DNA from: Agrypnia vestita | Lineage: Eukaryota; Arthropoda; Insecta; Trichoptera; Phryganeidae | Length of the DNA: 64,000 nt | Direction: 5' to 3' | Assembly: GCA_016648135.1 (NCBI GenBank) | Contig: JADDOH010004211.1 | Coordinates: 124,001-188,000, forward strand | Shown: positions 10,301-23,635 of the stretch, piece after piece | Layout: each line of letters opens with the position of its first letter | How positions within the stretch are numbered: position 1 is the first letter of the stretch | Notes under the pieces: generated by a model | Database searches by the model: none | Seen by the model: only the letters and a program-made list of their open reading frames with translations | Told to the model about the DNA's origin: nothing | Program-made: the position numbers and the translations under genes

Positions 10301-13132
10301 TAGTTCCTGTTTAAGTGTATTATTATGATTATTTAATATATAAGACGTTAAAATTAAATTTCTGATATTTGTACTTTACATTAGCGATCTGCAAAGATGT
10401 CTTCAAATTAAAAAAAAAACTGCCTTACGGTGCTCCCCACAGAATGGTGGTCCCCAAAGTCGAGTGCGGCGGTCATTTAATGACTTTGATACGTATCACC
10501 AGACCCTGTATGCCCCAAAAACATTGGACCATCCAGATCCGGGGCAATAAATGAAGCTACCCTATAATTAAAAATATGAAACGGGCTACTATTAAAACGT
10601 TTTGTTTACAGGTTAAAAGCTGAAGAACAATTAAGTAAATAACAATGTCAAAGGGCTAAACGCCTAAACGACGAGTTAGCAATTTAGCCGATTTAATCTA
10701 ATAGAGTCGCCCTCTCTATTAGACAATTGTCCATTCATCTGCCTCCGGTGGCTCAAGCGAGCCCAATGCTTTTTTCACAGCCAGTTTTCACTCCGCACAC
10801 GCGGCAACTAGCCCCGTGGGCTCAGAATGAAAACAGATCAGGTGCGCGTGAATTTATTAATAAAAAGTAGTGAATAATTATGCGGTTAAGCAGCTCGTCG
10901 GGTAACGAACCCGACGGAGATTATTTATATCCAATGAGCCGTAGCAGCGGCTGATTAAAAACATGACATGTTGTAGAATTCCGGCGGGTTCATTCATTTA
11001 CCAGCGAGTTATTCAAAACAATGCGTCACTTTTTTGTTTCAATCATTAATAAAAAAATATAAGTCAATGTGTCAGTGACATTGGATTATGCAAAACGTTA
11101 CGAAACCATTTCAACTTTTATACGTATTTAGAAAAACCAGATCTGGGTGTTATGATTGGATGACGGATATTGTGAACAAAAAATATAATCTTATTATTAA
11201 ATAAAATGCAATGGAAAATACTTGTATTAACGGATTTATTTTATACCAGTGGTTCGTACCAAGCATTACTCTGGTTACAAATTAAGTTCTAATATAAGAT
11301 GCGTTTTAGGGGAGGGGTGGCAATTTTGGTTTGGTTTTGGGCAGGCTCTAAATAATAAAGATATATTCAATTTTGTCTACGGATACGGTATATTTGTATA
11401 CGTCCAGGAGGATAAGCTTACTACTCATATGGGTATCCTCGTCAGCGTCATTAAGACTAATCATGCAGGATTTAAAATGGCATTTAATACAAAAAACAAA
11501 GCATCAAAATGACATTCAACAACAAAATGGCAATCAAGTCAATAAAACTTTTATATCGGGGAGGAGACTCGATGGCCAGGGGGTGGGGGGATGACGTCTA
11601 TGTTTAGTGCGAAACACTCTTAAGGAGTATTTTGCGCTAAACATTTTAAGGAGTATGCAGCATGGTGACAATGACCGGTCAATATTAACCTCGTTACCTT
11701 TAGGTGAGTTTAGTTTAGTTTTTTTCACTACTTTTAAATGTAAACTCTTAATATTATGATTATATAATGATCAACAAGAATAATCTCTACAATGCAAACG
11801 CCAAATTCATCAATAATATAGACTTACAGATTTGGGTTTTATATTTTCAGAGAATTTATAGCCTAACTTATGCGTCATTTAAGAACTTTTAGTAATTTCT
11901 TGAAAAAATTACGAGTTATTTTTTCAAACGAACATCATCTTATAAACTGTGTATTTATTATAATTTATTGTTTAACATATAGACAATCAATAGATCCTGA
12001 ATGACCCTGATAGATTAAATCAGTGTAATATTAAAGTACAACGCAAAAACATTATATAAAAATTAAATAGCACCAATTTATTAAAATAAAACAACTAAAT
12101 AATGAAGCGAAAGATACGATGGATTAAAATAGCAATACTTTAACTTGCGCTTTTTTCGTGAACTTTGAGTCTGATCCTGGTAAATTTTTGTGTATGATTG
12201 TTATTATTGTAAATAATAGACTTGCCTTGTTATCGCCCAACGCCTCTTGTATGCAAAGTCGACGAGGGCAATAATTATTCGGAGAGGAAAAGTGCATTGT
12301 TCCACTGGCACCGAAGATTGCACTTTTATTATCCGGGGTCATCTGGCGACGGAGAGAGCACAGTGGATGGAGTAGGATTTGATTTAAAGTTCACACATTT
12401 GATTAATGGACCGCTTTCTACGATATTTCCCGGAGAGGATAACACTTCAGATGCCTGAATAATATAACAACCTGAGGTCGCGATGTCTCCGTGAACCCAA
12501 TGAGATTTTTAGCTAGAATACTTACTATAAGCTACAAAAAAACGTAACTATTGCAAGTAAGAAAATTTTCCTTTACCATTCCTATTTCTTTGCTCTGCAC
12601 GCTATTGAAGGACAGCCTTTGCCGTTTTACTTGAACCGTGCTCACAATCACCTACGCGTAAAATACACTAAATTAATAATAAATCGGAAAGATTGCTGGC
12701 GTCAGAGAACCTAGCATCGCTGCCTCATCCCATTTTTGGTCTTTCGTTCAATTATAAGCTTTTAATCTTGTAAATGTAATTTTACTTGTAAACTTGATGC
12801 ATCATAACAAAATCAGTGTAAATAGACTTAGAATAATATTCTTATTTGCTTGTACTCTGTGCTCAATGCTTTTATATGCTTGCTACACATGACGCTGCAT
12901 ATCTACGAACAATGTGATATTTTATAGGTAGGGTCGGAATTCTTTCATCTTACAAAGAAACGAGTGTCGTTCAATTTTCATAAAAAAGGTGTTTTACGTA
13001 TTATGTAAAAACTTATTTATTATCTATTATTTATTATTTACTATTTATTGATTATTCATTACTTATTATCAATTTATCATGTTGTTTGTAATTATATCAT
13101 GCTCAAAATGTCCACAAAATGTTCTTCCTTTG
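10301..13132. other. No gene seen; several GC-richer patches
   Basis: Patches at 10430-10560, 10650-10970, 11540-11700 and 12200-12460 are less AT-rich and look unique. The 10650-10970 patch has short self-complementary runs such as CCGTCGGG-like arms near 10895-10915. Short ORFs across these patches (for example 12222-12458 plus) carry no recognisable domain. They could be conserved noncoding elements. Confidence 0.4.
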
Positions 13133-13215
13133 TACTCTAATGTCACTTTACGACCATCTATAAGGGTCATTAATGACCTGTTGACGGTGTGTTTGTTAAA
13201 AAATATTTTCCATAA
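13133..13215 (-). repeat. Dispersed repeat, partner of 6705-6800
   Basis: Read on the minus strand, this has the same CCGTCAACAGGTCATTAATG and GAGTACAAAG landmarks as 6705-6800. It directly abuts the foldback at 13222, so the two may be parts of one element. Confidence 0.6.
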
Positions 13216-13221
13216 GACAGT

Positions 13222-13323
13222 GTGTAAGCCGCGCGCACGACGCACATTGTTTCTTTGAGTTGGTGTTTACGGGTATAAACACCAACACAACGGAACAATG
13301 TGATTCGTACGCACGGCTTACAC
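13222..13323. repeat. 102-bp foldback element
   Basis: Arms of about 48 bases begin GTGTAAGCCG and share ACATTGTT and TTGGTGTTTA in inverted orientation around a short GGGTA-type loop. About one base in six differs between the arms. It has no coding capacity. It is probably a MITE or an inverted duplication, and no certain target duplication was found. Confidence 0.7.
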
Positions 13324-16300
13324 TTACTAATTCGATTGTCTTTCTTAAATGGAAAGAGGTCTACAACCTTCTAGAACATCTACGCCATCTGTTAACCGCT
13401 CAGACTGCACGAAAAAGCTTAGAAACAATTTCTCCTCGGTATCAAATTGTGCAGTTTGGTGTGCAATATCGAGAAAGTCACCACTGATATTTGACGTCAT
13501 CGCTGGCGCACTGAATGGATGCATCGCAGAATCTGGCGGGACAGCAGCCACGTGAAGCGTGATCGCAGGCAAATAATGGAATCGCGGTAAATCAGATTTC
13601 CGACTGGGTTGACACGACCATAAAGCAAGCGGGAAGTGGGCATTACCCATGCCTTGATCGGTGCACAGATTGCGATCCCAATTCCGAATGTGAGTTATTC
13701 AGCGTCACGCCGTAACCGTGAACAGACCAGACGATTGGAAGATAAAAAAAATCACAATATCTCTAATACCCTCGGGTTGCGATTTCTACCGCTTCATCTC
13801 TGACAATAAGCGGAACAATAAAAATAAATTTAAAATCTGGACCAACACGTAATATCGTGCGAATGTGAAAATAAATACAAGACTTAGGCGAAACTGCTAA
13901 AACAACGATTTTCAGACCTGAGTAAATTTGAAATGTAAAATTTCATATTATACTAATAACGCAGACAAAGTTACTTGAATAATTTAATGGAGTATTTCGT
14001 GATAAATCGATTATTGGATAAATAAGCAACTGATTATTTTTTAATGAATAATTCATTTAAACAATAATGAATTTAAAAATAATACCACATTATTTTCAGA
14101 TAATTATCAAAGAAAATTGACAGTTGGAATACACACAAAACATTTAGTATGTTAGTAAGTGCGGAATTAGTGTCGTTTCTGTAATTGACGTGGGCGCAGT
14201 TCTCACCAAAAATTAGACCTTTCGAAGAAACACGCTACAGTACGAAAAATTTACTTGTCAACAAAGATAAAACTCGGAGACGTACACATAACGCGAGTAT
14301 AATGTGGCTTCAGTAGGAAAATATTCGGTTCAATGAGATTCCCTTACAGATTTGAGAAAAAAATTAATAAAATGGGAGAAGAAAATATATGAAGTCGTAT
14401 ACAGAAACAGTCGAAAATAACGAAAGCTGTATAAGTCCAGACGTAGCTAAAGAGCCCAGGCTAGAATTTTAAATTGTCTTTATTTTAATTATCTCAATTA
14501 ATATTTGGCCGCACTTTGGATACGTATACGTACGATTATTTTCGTACGTATGGAGCGCGCACATTGATTGCGTCTTGCGTTGGTCACGATCAGTTACTTT
14601 TCACATTTCTCCAATAACGCTCGTGTCAAATGAATAATCTGTATCTTCTGGAAAACTCTATTACGGCAGACTTAAATAAAGACAAATTTCATGACTATCT
14701 ATCTAATAGATTCACAAATGCTGGAGAGAATCGAAGTGCAACGAGAGCTCATAACATCGGAGAAATATTTAAAAGTTTTTTGTTCGAAGTATATAATTTT
14801 ACCTCACCTTCATTAAACCAAATTATTTAACTTGCAGGTATTTTTTAGTTCTTTAGAGATTCTCCGCCATGATCTGCGCTGATGGTCACGTAGTTGAATC
14901 ACTTTGGTCCCACAAACATTTGTGATCATGATGTGACAAATTGACAAAATTTTCAATATCCATCGTACGAAATCTCAAAAATTTCCCGACAAATCCGGAT
15001 CATGTCGGACGTCGCGTACACACACTACTAAATCCTGTACAGTGTGCGATGTTCAATACTACTTCGAAGGTCAGGAATGTACTTGCGTATTCGTACGAAT
15101 ACGTACTACTCAATTTCGTACGAAAACGCATCCAGTGTGCGGCCGGCGTTATGCGCTTTCTGGCGTATTTTTGCAAACTTCTGTAACCAGTTTACAAAAC
15201 CAAGTATAAGTCAGTAGGGTAGAATAAAGATAATAAGTATATAGCCTTAGCTAGAGTGTAAACCTACCACATAATAATTTTATTTAGATTTTACAAAATC
15301 TTTGCACGTTGTCTTGAGGTTTGACAGCACGGCACAAAGTCCTTTGAAAGAAACACGCTCAGAGTAGACAATATTCAAAGGTTAATGGATGATACACGTT
15401 GTTATTCCATAAACGACTAGCTCATGTGCAAAGTTGATGTTGGCACATTTAAAGAAGGGATTCATAACTGGCACAGAGACTGAGACACGATGCTCCGCAT
15501 CACGACATTGTTGGGAAGTCGGCTTTATTTATTGGCTGAGAGGTTTCACACGACAAGGCGGCGCTGATGCGGCGCGGCGATTGTGTGGAGACGAGCGACA
15601 TGCGACACCGCGAACCATCATGATTCTACTGATACAGGATGACGAACAATTGCTGTGAACTTGCATGCATACAAGCCATCAACTGCAATATTCTAAAACA
15701 AGAATACGTACGTTCTACGTGCAGAAATAGCAAAAGAGGATAGATTTTTATCAGCGTTCTTGATGTAATCCTCTCGCATTCTAGCAGGTACCATTCTTTC
15801 ATATCAACCGTTGCTTTCATATCAACCTATCATAGGATAGATAATATTATTACGTGTCGTGAATCGGTCGAAATAAAATGAAAAACGTTTTCCGTAATTG
15901 ATCACTAAATAACGCAATACTTTTTTTAAACTCAAAGAACCGCTTCGCTTTTGTTTCGCTGCTGCGGTAAGAACTTTTCTAAAATCTTCGCTTTCGAATT
16001 ATCTGTTAGTTCGTTGTTTCAACGACTGAGCACACCGGCCCGCCGTTCTGCGCATGTTCTGCGCTGTTCTCTGCGCGCATGCGCCTCCGCTTGTATTAGG
16101 CTGTCAAACGTCAACCGACAACTCGTTACAATATGTACTAGATCGGAAAACTCTTTGAACACAAAATATATAGAGCTAAAATTTTCATAAATACCGTATT
16201 TTATGTGACAAGTGACATTTAGTTAGATTAGTATTGCATATCTTTATTCAGAGAAAAATGGTTTATTGAAACATTATAGATTACTTTTAGAAATATATAA

Positions 16301-17924
16301 TTTAGTTTTCAGCATTCATAGTTAAGTGAGATACAGACATTGAGTACAAATATTTCAACATTCTGAGCAAACATTTTGTATACATCGCACTTTCAGCTTA
16401 TCTAACAATCGACTTAATCTATCCGAACGACTGGCCACTAAAAAAAACTCGCAGGTATGCCATACACAGCCATATATACCTACGTATTACGCAAAGTAAT
16501 ATGTAATACACATTGAATCATTACGTTAAACCATTTCTACTTGGCATTTAATCAATCTTACATATTTCCTTAGATTCATTTGCGTTCTTCTTTGTTTAGC
16601 TGAATGATTAATTCAATTGATATATTCAGACACACGCGTAGTGACCAAGTGGTTCACGATTCAAATTCTAGCATCGTCACGGGAGCACAGTATAACTGAC
16701 ACAAGATTAAGCTGCAGTAACTAGTATCGTGAATGCAGAGTTTTGTCGACTGCAAAAAAAAATCTAAAAAATAACATTATCAATATGTTATAGCCTTTAC
16801 GTTACTTGTTCGTTAAAAAATTCTAGGAAGATATTATCGTCAATATCGAGGTTTTATCATATTTATATGCTTTACGCGACATATGTATGGACTTGTTGTT
16901 CCATCAGTTATCTTATCTAGAATGAAATACAACGTATCCATTACCGCATATTTGTAGAAATAAAAATATTATGTATATTCTCCGGTTGCCTTCGATAATA
17001 AAGTGAATGATATTTTGAAAAGATCGCGAAAGGTCATACATAATATGAAGATGATGAAGATATGAAGATCATAAATAATAGAATATTATTTAATATTTTC
17101 GTTCACTCATTTGATTGACCAGTTTCTTTGAGAATCTGCGATATATGAATCGTCAATTTAAGAATCTTTCACACATTTTTTTTAAGAATCTGCGAGAGTG
17201 TATTGTATGTTTGCGTCACAATTATCTATTCATTAATTTATTTAAAGCTCTTCTGTAAAAATATATTTTGAAATTTCGTTTCCGGTAATTATGCCGTTGG
17301 AACAAAATGGACCTTTTGCAGTGGAACCATATAAAAACAGCTCTTGGTTAAGTGTTGCATACATTATGTAGCATTGTTCAAATGAACCGTAATTCTACAA
17401 AAATAACACACATTTTTTCTTTTCCAACTAAAAGGTGTTGTCATTCGGAATGGTAATGAATTAAACGCATTTACTGAATTAAACATACAACATCCATTAA
17501 ATATGAAGTGGATACATATTACGTTACTCACGTGGGCGCCACAAAAAGATACGATACGTCAAGTAGTGAGCTGTTTGAGAAGATTATACGTCAAAAATAT
17601 ATGTACATACTGTATAATGAATGATCTTACTACTCGAGGAAAAAATCGTCGAAGAATGAAAGGCCCTTTAAAAATTAATTAAGCTCAACGGAATTCTGAA
17701 GCGTGGGAGGACATGACGTCACGAAAAAAATTTATAGATTACACATGACTTACTACATTCAAGCTTCAACTTTAAGCAGGGGTGAAAAATCTTTTTAAAA
17801 ATGGTACTAAAAAATAACTATAACATAATTTAAAAAATACTTGGGAAATTAAAGAAACTGTTAGAATAGTAAAGCATGGTGCATTTTTCAAGTATCCTGG
17901 TGAGTTTTTTTACTTACATATTAG
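13324..17924. other. No gene seen; mixed AT-rich and GC-richer DNA
   Basis: GC-richer patches lie at 13350-13740, 14860-15190, 15420-15660 and 15940-16140, with chance ORFs on both strands and no recognised domain. Small palindromic CGTACG clusters occur at 14520-14555 and 15085-15125. GTTCTGCGC-type repeats occur at 16045-16085. AGAATCTGCGA occurs twice, at about 17132 and 17184. No RNA gene was recognised. Confidence 0.4.
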
Positions 17925-18050
17925 GTAATGGAAATAAGCGACCTCATAATTTACATTTTTTATATATGTATTTCTTATTTATTTTCTGTAAAACGTTCGA
18001 CAATCATTACAGTAATTTATGTCGAATATTAAAAATTCCTTTGATTTAAG
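17925..18050 (+). repeat. Partial copy of the long-arm foldback family (single arm)
   Basis: The segment TGTAAAACGTTCGACAATCA followed by TTACAGTAATTTATGTCGAA matches the left arm of the foldback at 59596-60119 and its relative at 27777-28165. Only one arm is visible here and the edges are uncertain. Confidence 0.5.
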
Positions 18051-18229
18051 GGGTTACATTACTCGGGAGGGTAAAATTTAGATAAATTGGGTGATTTTTT
18101 TACAACGAGGTTATTTATTATTTTAATTTTATTAATGGCACTCATTACGGATATTAAATATAAGCGTATTTGAAAACGTTATATAAAAATATTATTTTAT
18201 TTGAATATTTTTGAAAAAAAACCAACATG

Positions 18230-18780
18230 GCCACACCATAGCGGTCTATTTCCGTGGAGATCCTCCTCCGTGACTGAAATTCAACATTCCCCGGCGCGCG
18301 TTTGTTTGAGACAGAAGAGAAGATTATGTAAGTACTTATTTAGTCATTATTAACTATTATTATTTAAACTAATATTATTTTCATTTCAAGTGGAAAATAC
18401 AATGTGTATTTAAAGCCAATGGGTAATATAGGTGTACTGAATTTCAGTGAGCAAAAAACGACGGAATGTTTCCGGAACTTTTATTAAAAACGATCACACC
18501 TTGGACGAAAAACCATTTGGCATTGTGTGGGCCGACGGCGGCGCTCGCAAAGCCGTTACTCCAAATAAAGAGTACACATTGTAAACATCGCAAAAGGAAG
18601 ATTGGACGAGTTCGTGATACCATTGTGCGCAGCCGCGGCGCTGGACGCCGTTCACCGGCAATAGTGAAGAGTGAAGATCCATCGAAGACCACGTACGGCA
18701 AAAAGTCGAGGGAAACTGCGGAACGAATGCCGGATGTATAAAGTACACCGCGGACTGACAGAACGTACACCTTCGGCCGT
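18230..18780. other. GC-rich island, possible exon or conserved element, unassigned
   Basis: This island stands out from AT-rich surroundings. A 91-codon ORF runs on the plus strand (18466-18741) while 108- and 141-codon ORFs run on the minus strand. Openness of three frames at once is what GC-rich non-coding DNA gives, so it is weak evidence. A GTAAGT lies at about 18329 and a TTTCAG at about 18444. I recognise no protein family. It could be an alternative first exon, a conserved noncoding element or a GC-rich transposon fragment. Confidence 0.25.
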
Positions 18781-18894
18781 ATTCTGAAAATAAAATTGTT
18801 ATTTTGGTGAACAGTTTTGATGAAAACTCAAAAATAGACGGAATATTTTGAGTTAGTTCAAATTTTTCAGAACTCGGTACTGGAGATATCAGTA

Positions 18895-18967
18895 GCTGGG
18901 ATAGTGAAATTGGTAACACGCTGTCCGCGTAAGACAGAGGTCCGTGGTTCGAATCCAGGTTCCAGCA
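18895..18967 (+). tRNA. tRNA-like sequence (tRNA pseudogene or SINE head)
   Basis: A cloverleaf can be drawn. The acceptor is GCTGGGA with TTCCAGC (seven pairs, one a G-U), then a short D stem GTG/CAC. The anticodon stem CTGTC/GACAG is perfect around a 7-base loop CGCGTAA. A T arm with one mismatch holds the B box GGTTCGAATCC. An A-box-like TAGTGAAATTGG is present. The loop has G where tRNAs need U33, and the nominal anticodon CGT does not fit a normal tRNA-Thr body. A functional tRNA is therefore unlikely. A related sequence at 54624-54698 has the same layout, which points to a dispersed tRNA-like family. Confidence 0.4.
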
Positions 18968-20304
18968 TTTAATTTTTCAGTTTTATTATTTGTGTTTCTC
19001 TTGATTTCATTTATTTAATCTAGTAATCAATTCTAACCTCTTAACGTCGCTTTCAAAATAATACAAACTGAAAGATGTCACCGGCACGTACGGATAAAAT
19101 AACGCCTCACGATTTAAAATAAATGTTTTGAACGGTTTAACTGATTTCGTAAAATTAATTAATTATTATTGTATTGTTATCCGGAATACGTCTCTCTGCC
19201 AAATTTCAAAGATATTATTTGTCAGGAAGTGGGTCAAATATTGATAGCAAGATTTGTTCCTATCCCCCTGAAGTGAAGCTAAGGAAGTTTTTGATGGACA
19301 AATAAAGCTCAATAAAAATATTTAAAAAATTACGTGACAAATGTATTGGAAAATACTGTAAAAATTAGATAAAATAAGACTGTCCCGATTAAAGAAAAAT
19401 ACAGAGAATTTAAACACATAACTAAAAATTGATGTGGCGCCGTGCAACTAAACTTAATCCCATAAATAAATATTCTACTGACCCGCAAACCTACAGTGCC
19501 ATCCGTCGGTCGTCTGGGTAACTACGGTATGTCTAGACAAGGTAATTAAGTACTCGAGAATTAAAACTGATATTTGAATATCTAATGCAGCATAATTAAT
19601 TCCTTTATTGAATGCTACTAGCATACGACCAGCTAAGGTAGGAAGTGGTGAGTTGCTCTACCGAAAGTTTGGTTTGACAAATTAAAACCACGAAAATTAC
19701 AGGAATATTTAAAGCATAGCTCCAATATATATCGCATCCCTAGTCTTGGACTCCGAAAATTCAAGAATTCTTGGATTTATGTCATTATGGAAAAAAGTTT
19801 TTGAACTAATAATGTTTTTTTTTATTATTTTCAATGCTTTCTAAAAAAAATGTTACTTTGTTATAAGTTTAAGGAGGCATAATAATAATAATAATAATAA
19901 TAATTTACATGTTGGGTCATCTCAAAATTGCTTGATGAAAATATTTTTGTGCTTAGTATGGTACCCCAAAAAACTATTAAAAGTATAATAATCCTTTTCA
20001 TATTTTACATTATAAAATTTTAAAAATTATTAAAAAATACAAATTATAGTGCACAATAAGAAAAATATAATGGCTTACTACACACAATCTTCGATTTCTT
20101 TCTGAGAAACGAAGCATTGAATCCCATTAACACGGAATGCCATTTTTTCGATATGTCATAGTGAAAGGACTAGGAGTGTGATAAGTTAATAAAGTGAAAG
20201 CCTGGTATGTTAACCTAATACTACCTCTGTTCTCGGATAACCAACCCCGTACCGACATCAGGTAGCTAAAGCCCGGTCGCCGAAAAGAGAGAATTTCGTA
20301 CATT
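18968..20304. other. No gene seen; contains a TAA microsatellite
   Basis: AT-rich sequence without exon or recognised transposon, apart from the (TAA)n run listed separately. Confidence 0.5.
19880..19903. repeat. (TAA)8 microsatellite
   Basis: Eight consecutive TAA units. A simple repeat. Confidence 0.95.
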
Positions 20305-20442
20305 GACCCTGCGCTACGTATCCTTGTCGCTCGCGCACGAATATGTTGCTGTCACGCTCGCACAGGCACAGCGAGCGAGTGTGACAGCAAAATATTCGCA
20401 ACATAATGGTGCGCGAGCGACAAGGATACGTAGCGTAGGGTC
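20305..20442. repeat. 138-bp foldback with near-perfect outer arms
   Basis: The outer arms at 20305-20338 and 20409-20442 are reverse complements over 34 bases with one mismatch (outer end GACCCTGCGCTACGTATCC). Inner arms continue with TTGCTGTCAC and its complement, leaving only a small unpaired centre. The element is strongly GC-rich in an AT-rich setting. There is no coding capacity: the 72-codon ORF through it is a by-product of the palindrome. It is probably a young MITE, and target-site duplications could not be fixed. Confidence 0.8.
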
Positions 20443-23400
20443 ACAATTTAAGGATTATTCAGAAAATACTCCGAAATTTACTCGTCTTTCAGTGAATTTT
20501 AGAAGACCGTGTTCATTTTAAAAATCCTCACGTTGGCTGACGGAAACGTGCCAATATGAAAAGTTTTTTTTTGATGATTTTACATTCACTTTGGTTTAGT
20601 ATTTTAAAATTCAGATGAGGGATCGCGAAATGATTTCCCAGCTGTTGTGATCGTAATAATTATCAATTTCAAGAAATCGAGGGAAACCGCTGCACTGCGC
20701 GTACTCTGCAACAGTGATAAGGTATCTTTATTACCCAATGCACAGGCCGAACGATAAAATAGGGCCGGTCCTAAAGTAGAGAAAGCCTCTAATTATTAAA
20801 GACGGAGGTGTTCAATAATATCCAATCTCGATAAGCTCTGGTAACCAAATGTGACGATGCAGAGCTGGCTGACTGCCGGCTGAGGATACATGGGGACAAT
20901 CACATATTTGGCCGTATTATGAACTAAGCAATATTGCTATATCTGTATCTTGGCAGTTATTGTATAACATTATGATTCCGCCGATTTTGATGTTTTAAAT
21001 TTGACAGGTTTGAAATTCATGAATATAAATATCATATAAGAAATGATATTTTAGCAAATTGAGAAACCTACGTACTAAAATTTTCCATATTAAATTTTGT
21101 GAAAAAAAAATCTCTCCAAGCGAATTTGGACTAAATAGGTATGTTTTATTTTAATTATAAGTAGTAACGTGTTACCTTTAATTTATGATAGTCGTAACTA
21201 AATAAAATGTTTGTTTCATGTTTCGTGTAAAAAGAAAACTGACGTGTTTTATTCGAGTTTCTTTTTAAATATTTCTAAAGTTTTTTTATATCCTTTACTT
21301 TACGTTAAACATTGAGAAATTGTGAAATTACCTTTCATATAGATCTAAAAATTTATACGAAATAATACTGATAACCTTCGTAGTACTGTTAAATTGATGG
21401 TGTTCACAAATCTGAAAGATATTTCAAACTAATTGCGATTTCAAAATTTGCGAACTAATGTTCACTTAACTTTTAGATAAACCTATATCAATAAATAATT
21501 AGTCTTCTCGATTAGGTTGGTTCAGTTTTAAATGTAAACGTATAAGTAAACCTTCGAGCTATTTCATATTTCATAAGCACCTCGCTAAGCTTCGCTTACA
21601 TTACAACTGCAAATATAAAATGAATACAGGGTGACTGGTGTTCGATGTATTCATTTTAAGGGATGACATGAGTATCTATTTTCAAATCCTTCCGTCCAAC
21701 TTGCCTACTTACTTACCGTTTCACCAACGAGATAACAAATAAGATACGAGCGACACTCTCTTCCGTCCTGACTCAGAACTTTCGTTTCATTCTCATTCAT
21801 ACATCTCCTCGCGCTTCTCGTCGATAGTTGAGACTTCAACCAACTTACTAAAAGTTCAAAAGCGCATATTGACGATAAATCTGATTAATTTTAAAAGTCC
21901 TATCAATTAGTTAATTTCAAAAGAATTAAAAACGGTCGTAATGCAAGCTAAAAACTGAATGGGCTTTTATGATGTAGACTTTGGACGAAGTATAAATAAA
22001 TTATTGATTGTTTGATAAAGATTTCGTTTTTCGAATTTTATCGAAATTATCATTTTTGTATTGATAATCGACGATTAATTTGTAACGAAAAAAGTTGTAC
22101 GAATCGGGGATACACTGTTAATTCATATTATTCTTAAAATTGCTAAGTATGCCTATATTTTTCACAACACTGTTCAATATTTCAAACTTTTACTAACTAA
22201 CGTTCACTTAATTTTATGGAATATACCGCATAAATGTTCTATCTTGTCTTATCCTACGGATGTCTCACATAAGCTAAGAGCGCCTTAATTCGCGTGAATC
22301 ACATTGTGATTTTATCTATCTTAAGTTATTGAGTTGACTAAGCTCTGAAATCTGAAATACATACATTTACTCTGGGGTTTGGACAACCCACCAGAATAAT
22401 CATAGAAACTTAACTTAATTAAGCGGTCAAGATCATAATGTTGAAAATTTTCAAGGTAGAACTGTTTTAAATGTATTTATTTGCAGAATTGTCCCACAAG
22501 TATGTCATCGATTTTAATAAATCAATAAACTTAAATGACCCGGAAGCCAGATACACCTGCTCGTTAAAAATATGTCAAACCGTGTCAAGGCAATGGGTCA
22601 AAGTTACCACGAGAAACCGTATAAAATCCTATTTTTACGATTGGTTAATTGGAAGACTCACGTGACTGTCTGAAACGGCATCGATAAACGGTGTATTAAA
22701 TCAAAACTAATAGCCCTTTTCAAAAAAAGTGGGTATGTGTACTGCACACCAACTTCTCGCACAAAAATTTCCGCGTGTGGGTACGAAGTTCTCCTTTCAC
22801 TCGGTGTAATAATGATTTATTTGAAAATAAAAAAGATAATGGACAACGAATGAAGAGAACATAAAAATTTATTTGTTAACACGGGCGCAGGGGGCACACA
22901 AAGTAATACCGCGCGTTTTACAACCGAAGCCAATTGAACGCCTTTTCTTGAGGTGGCGAAGAAAAGTTAACCGATTATGTCAAAACATTTGCTTTTGATA
23001 TTCGGAGAACATTATAAATAAATAGCTCTATGGACGTGTTCAAAAGTTGCAAAAGTTCGAGACTCCAAGCGTATGACCATAAAATTGTATAGTTTACACC
23101 ACACTCTAGCTTTGGAAAACATTTTCCATTAACTATTTATTAGAATAAAATTTGTATTTAAAATAGAAAACACCAGAAGGTACTTAAATATGAAATTAAC
23201 TCTAGTTCATTAGATATAATGTCTAACGAAGTTATTGCTCCATTAAAGATTTTCATGATAAGATGGCTAGGTATCTAGTTTGCAGGGGTGTTCAGTGAAA
23301 ACAAGTATATATTTTGAAAAGAAACACAAATAAGAGATATCTAGTAATATTTCTATCACAATAATTAACATATTATTCAGATTTGAATATTTCATAATAT

Positions 23401-23635
23401 TCTGTCAAATAAATATTAAATTTCGATTTTTAAATATTTGTTTAAATAAAAGTCATGCTTCTTGTTCTCACTGCATGCCCCTGCTAAATTGTACTTGTAT
23501 TGGGTGTCAGTAGACTACACAATATGCCTCAAGATCCGATCTTTTTGCAGTCGGGATAAACCAAATTTTAGAATTTTTATGTCGAAAATTGCAATTTTAG
23601 AAGTATAAGACAGTTTGAATTTCGAAAATACACGT
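20443..23635. other. No gene seen
   Basis: AT-rich sequence with scattered moderate-GC patches (20640-20900, 21700-21830, 22540-22930). A TACAGGGTGACTGGT motif at about 21625 resembles the end of a DNA transposon, but no matching end was found. Chance ORFs only. Confidence 0.45.

Noticed and set aside
10056..10303. Plus-strand ORFs of 64-70 codons
   Set aside because: They are antisense shadows of the RTE-like LINE fragment on the minus strand.
14820..14850. TTAACTTGCAG|GTATTTTT on the plus strand as a recursive splice site
   Set aside because: Weak pyrimidine tract, poor donor and opposite strand to the only supported gene.
18494..18919. 141-codon minus-strand ORF over the 18.4-kb island
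   Set aside because: Overlapping open frames on both strands in the same GC-rich patch make it a composition effect.
18895..18967. A functional nuclear tRNA-Thr gene
   Set aside because: Position 33 is G, the T stem has a mismatch and the body does not resemble tRNA-Thr. It is kept only as a tRNA-like sequence.
21620..21680. TACAGGGTGACTGGT as a DNA-transposon end
   Set aside because: No matching inverted end was found within reach, so no element could be delimited.
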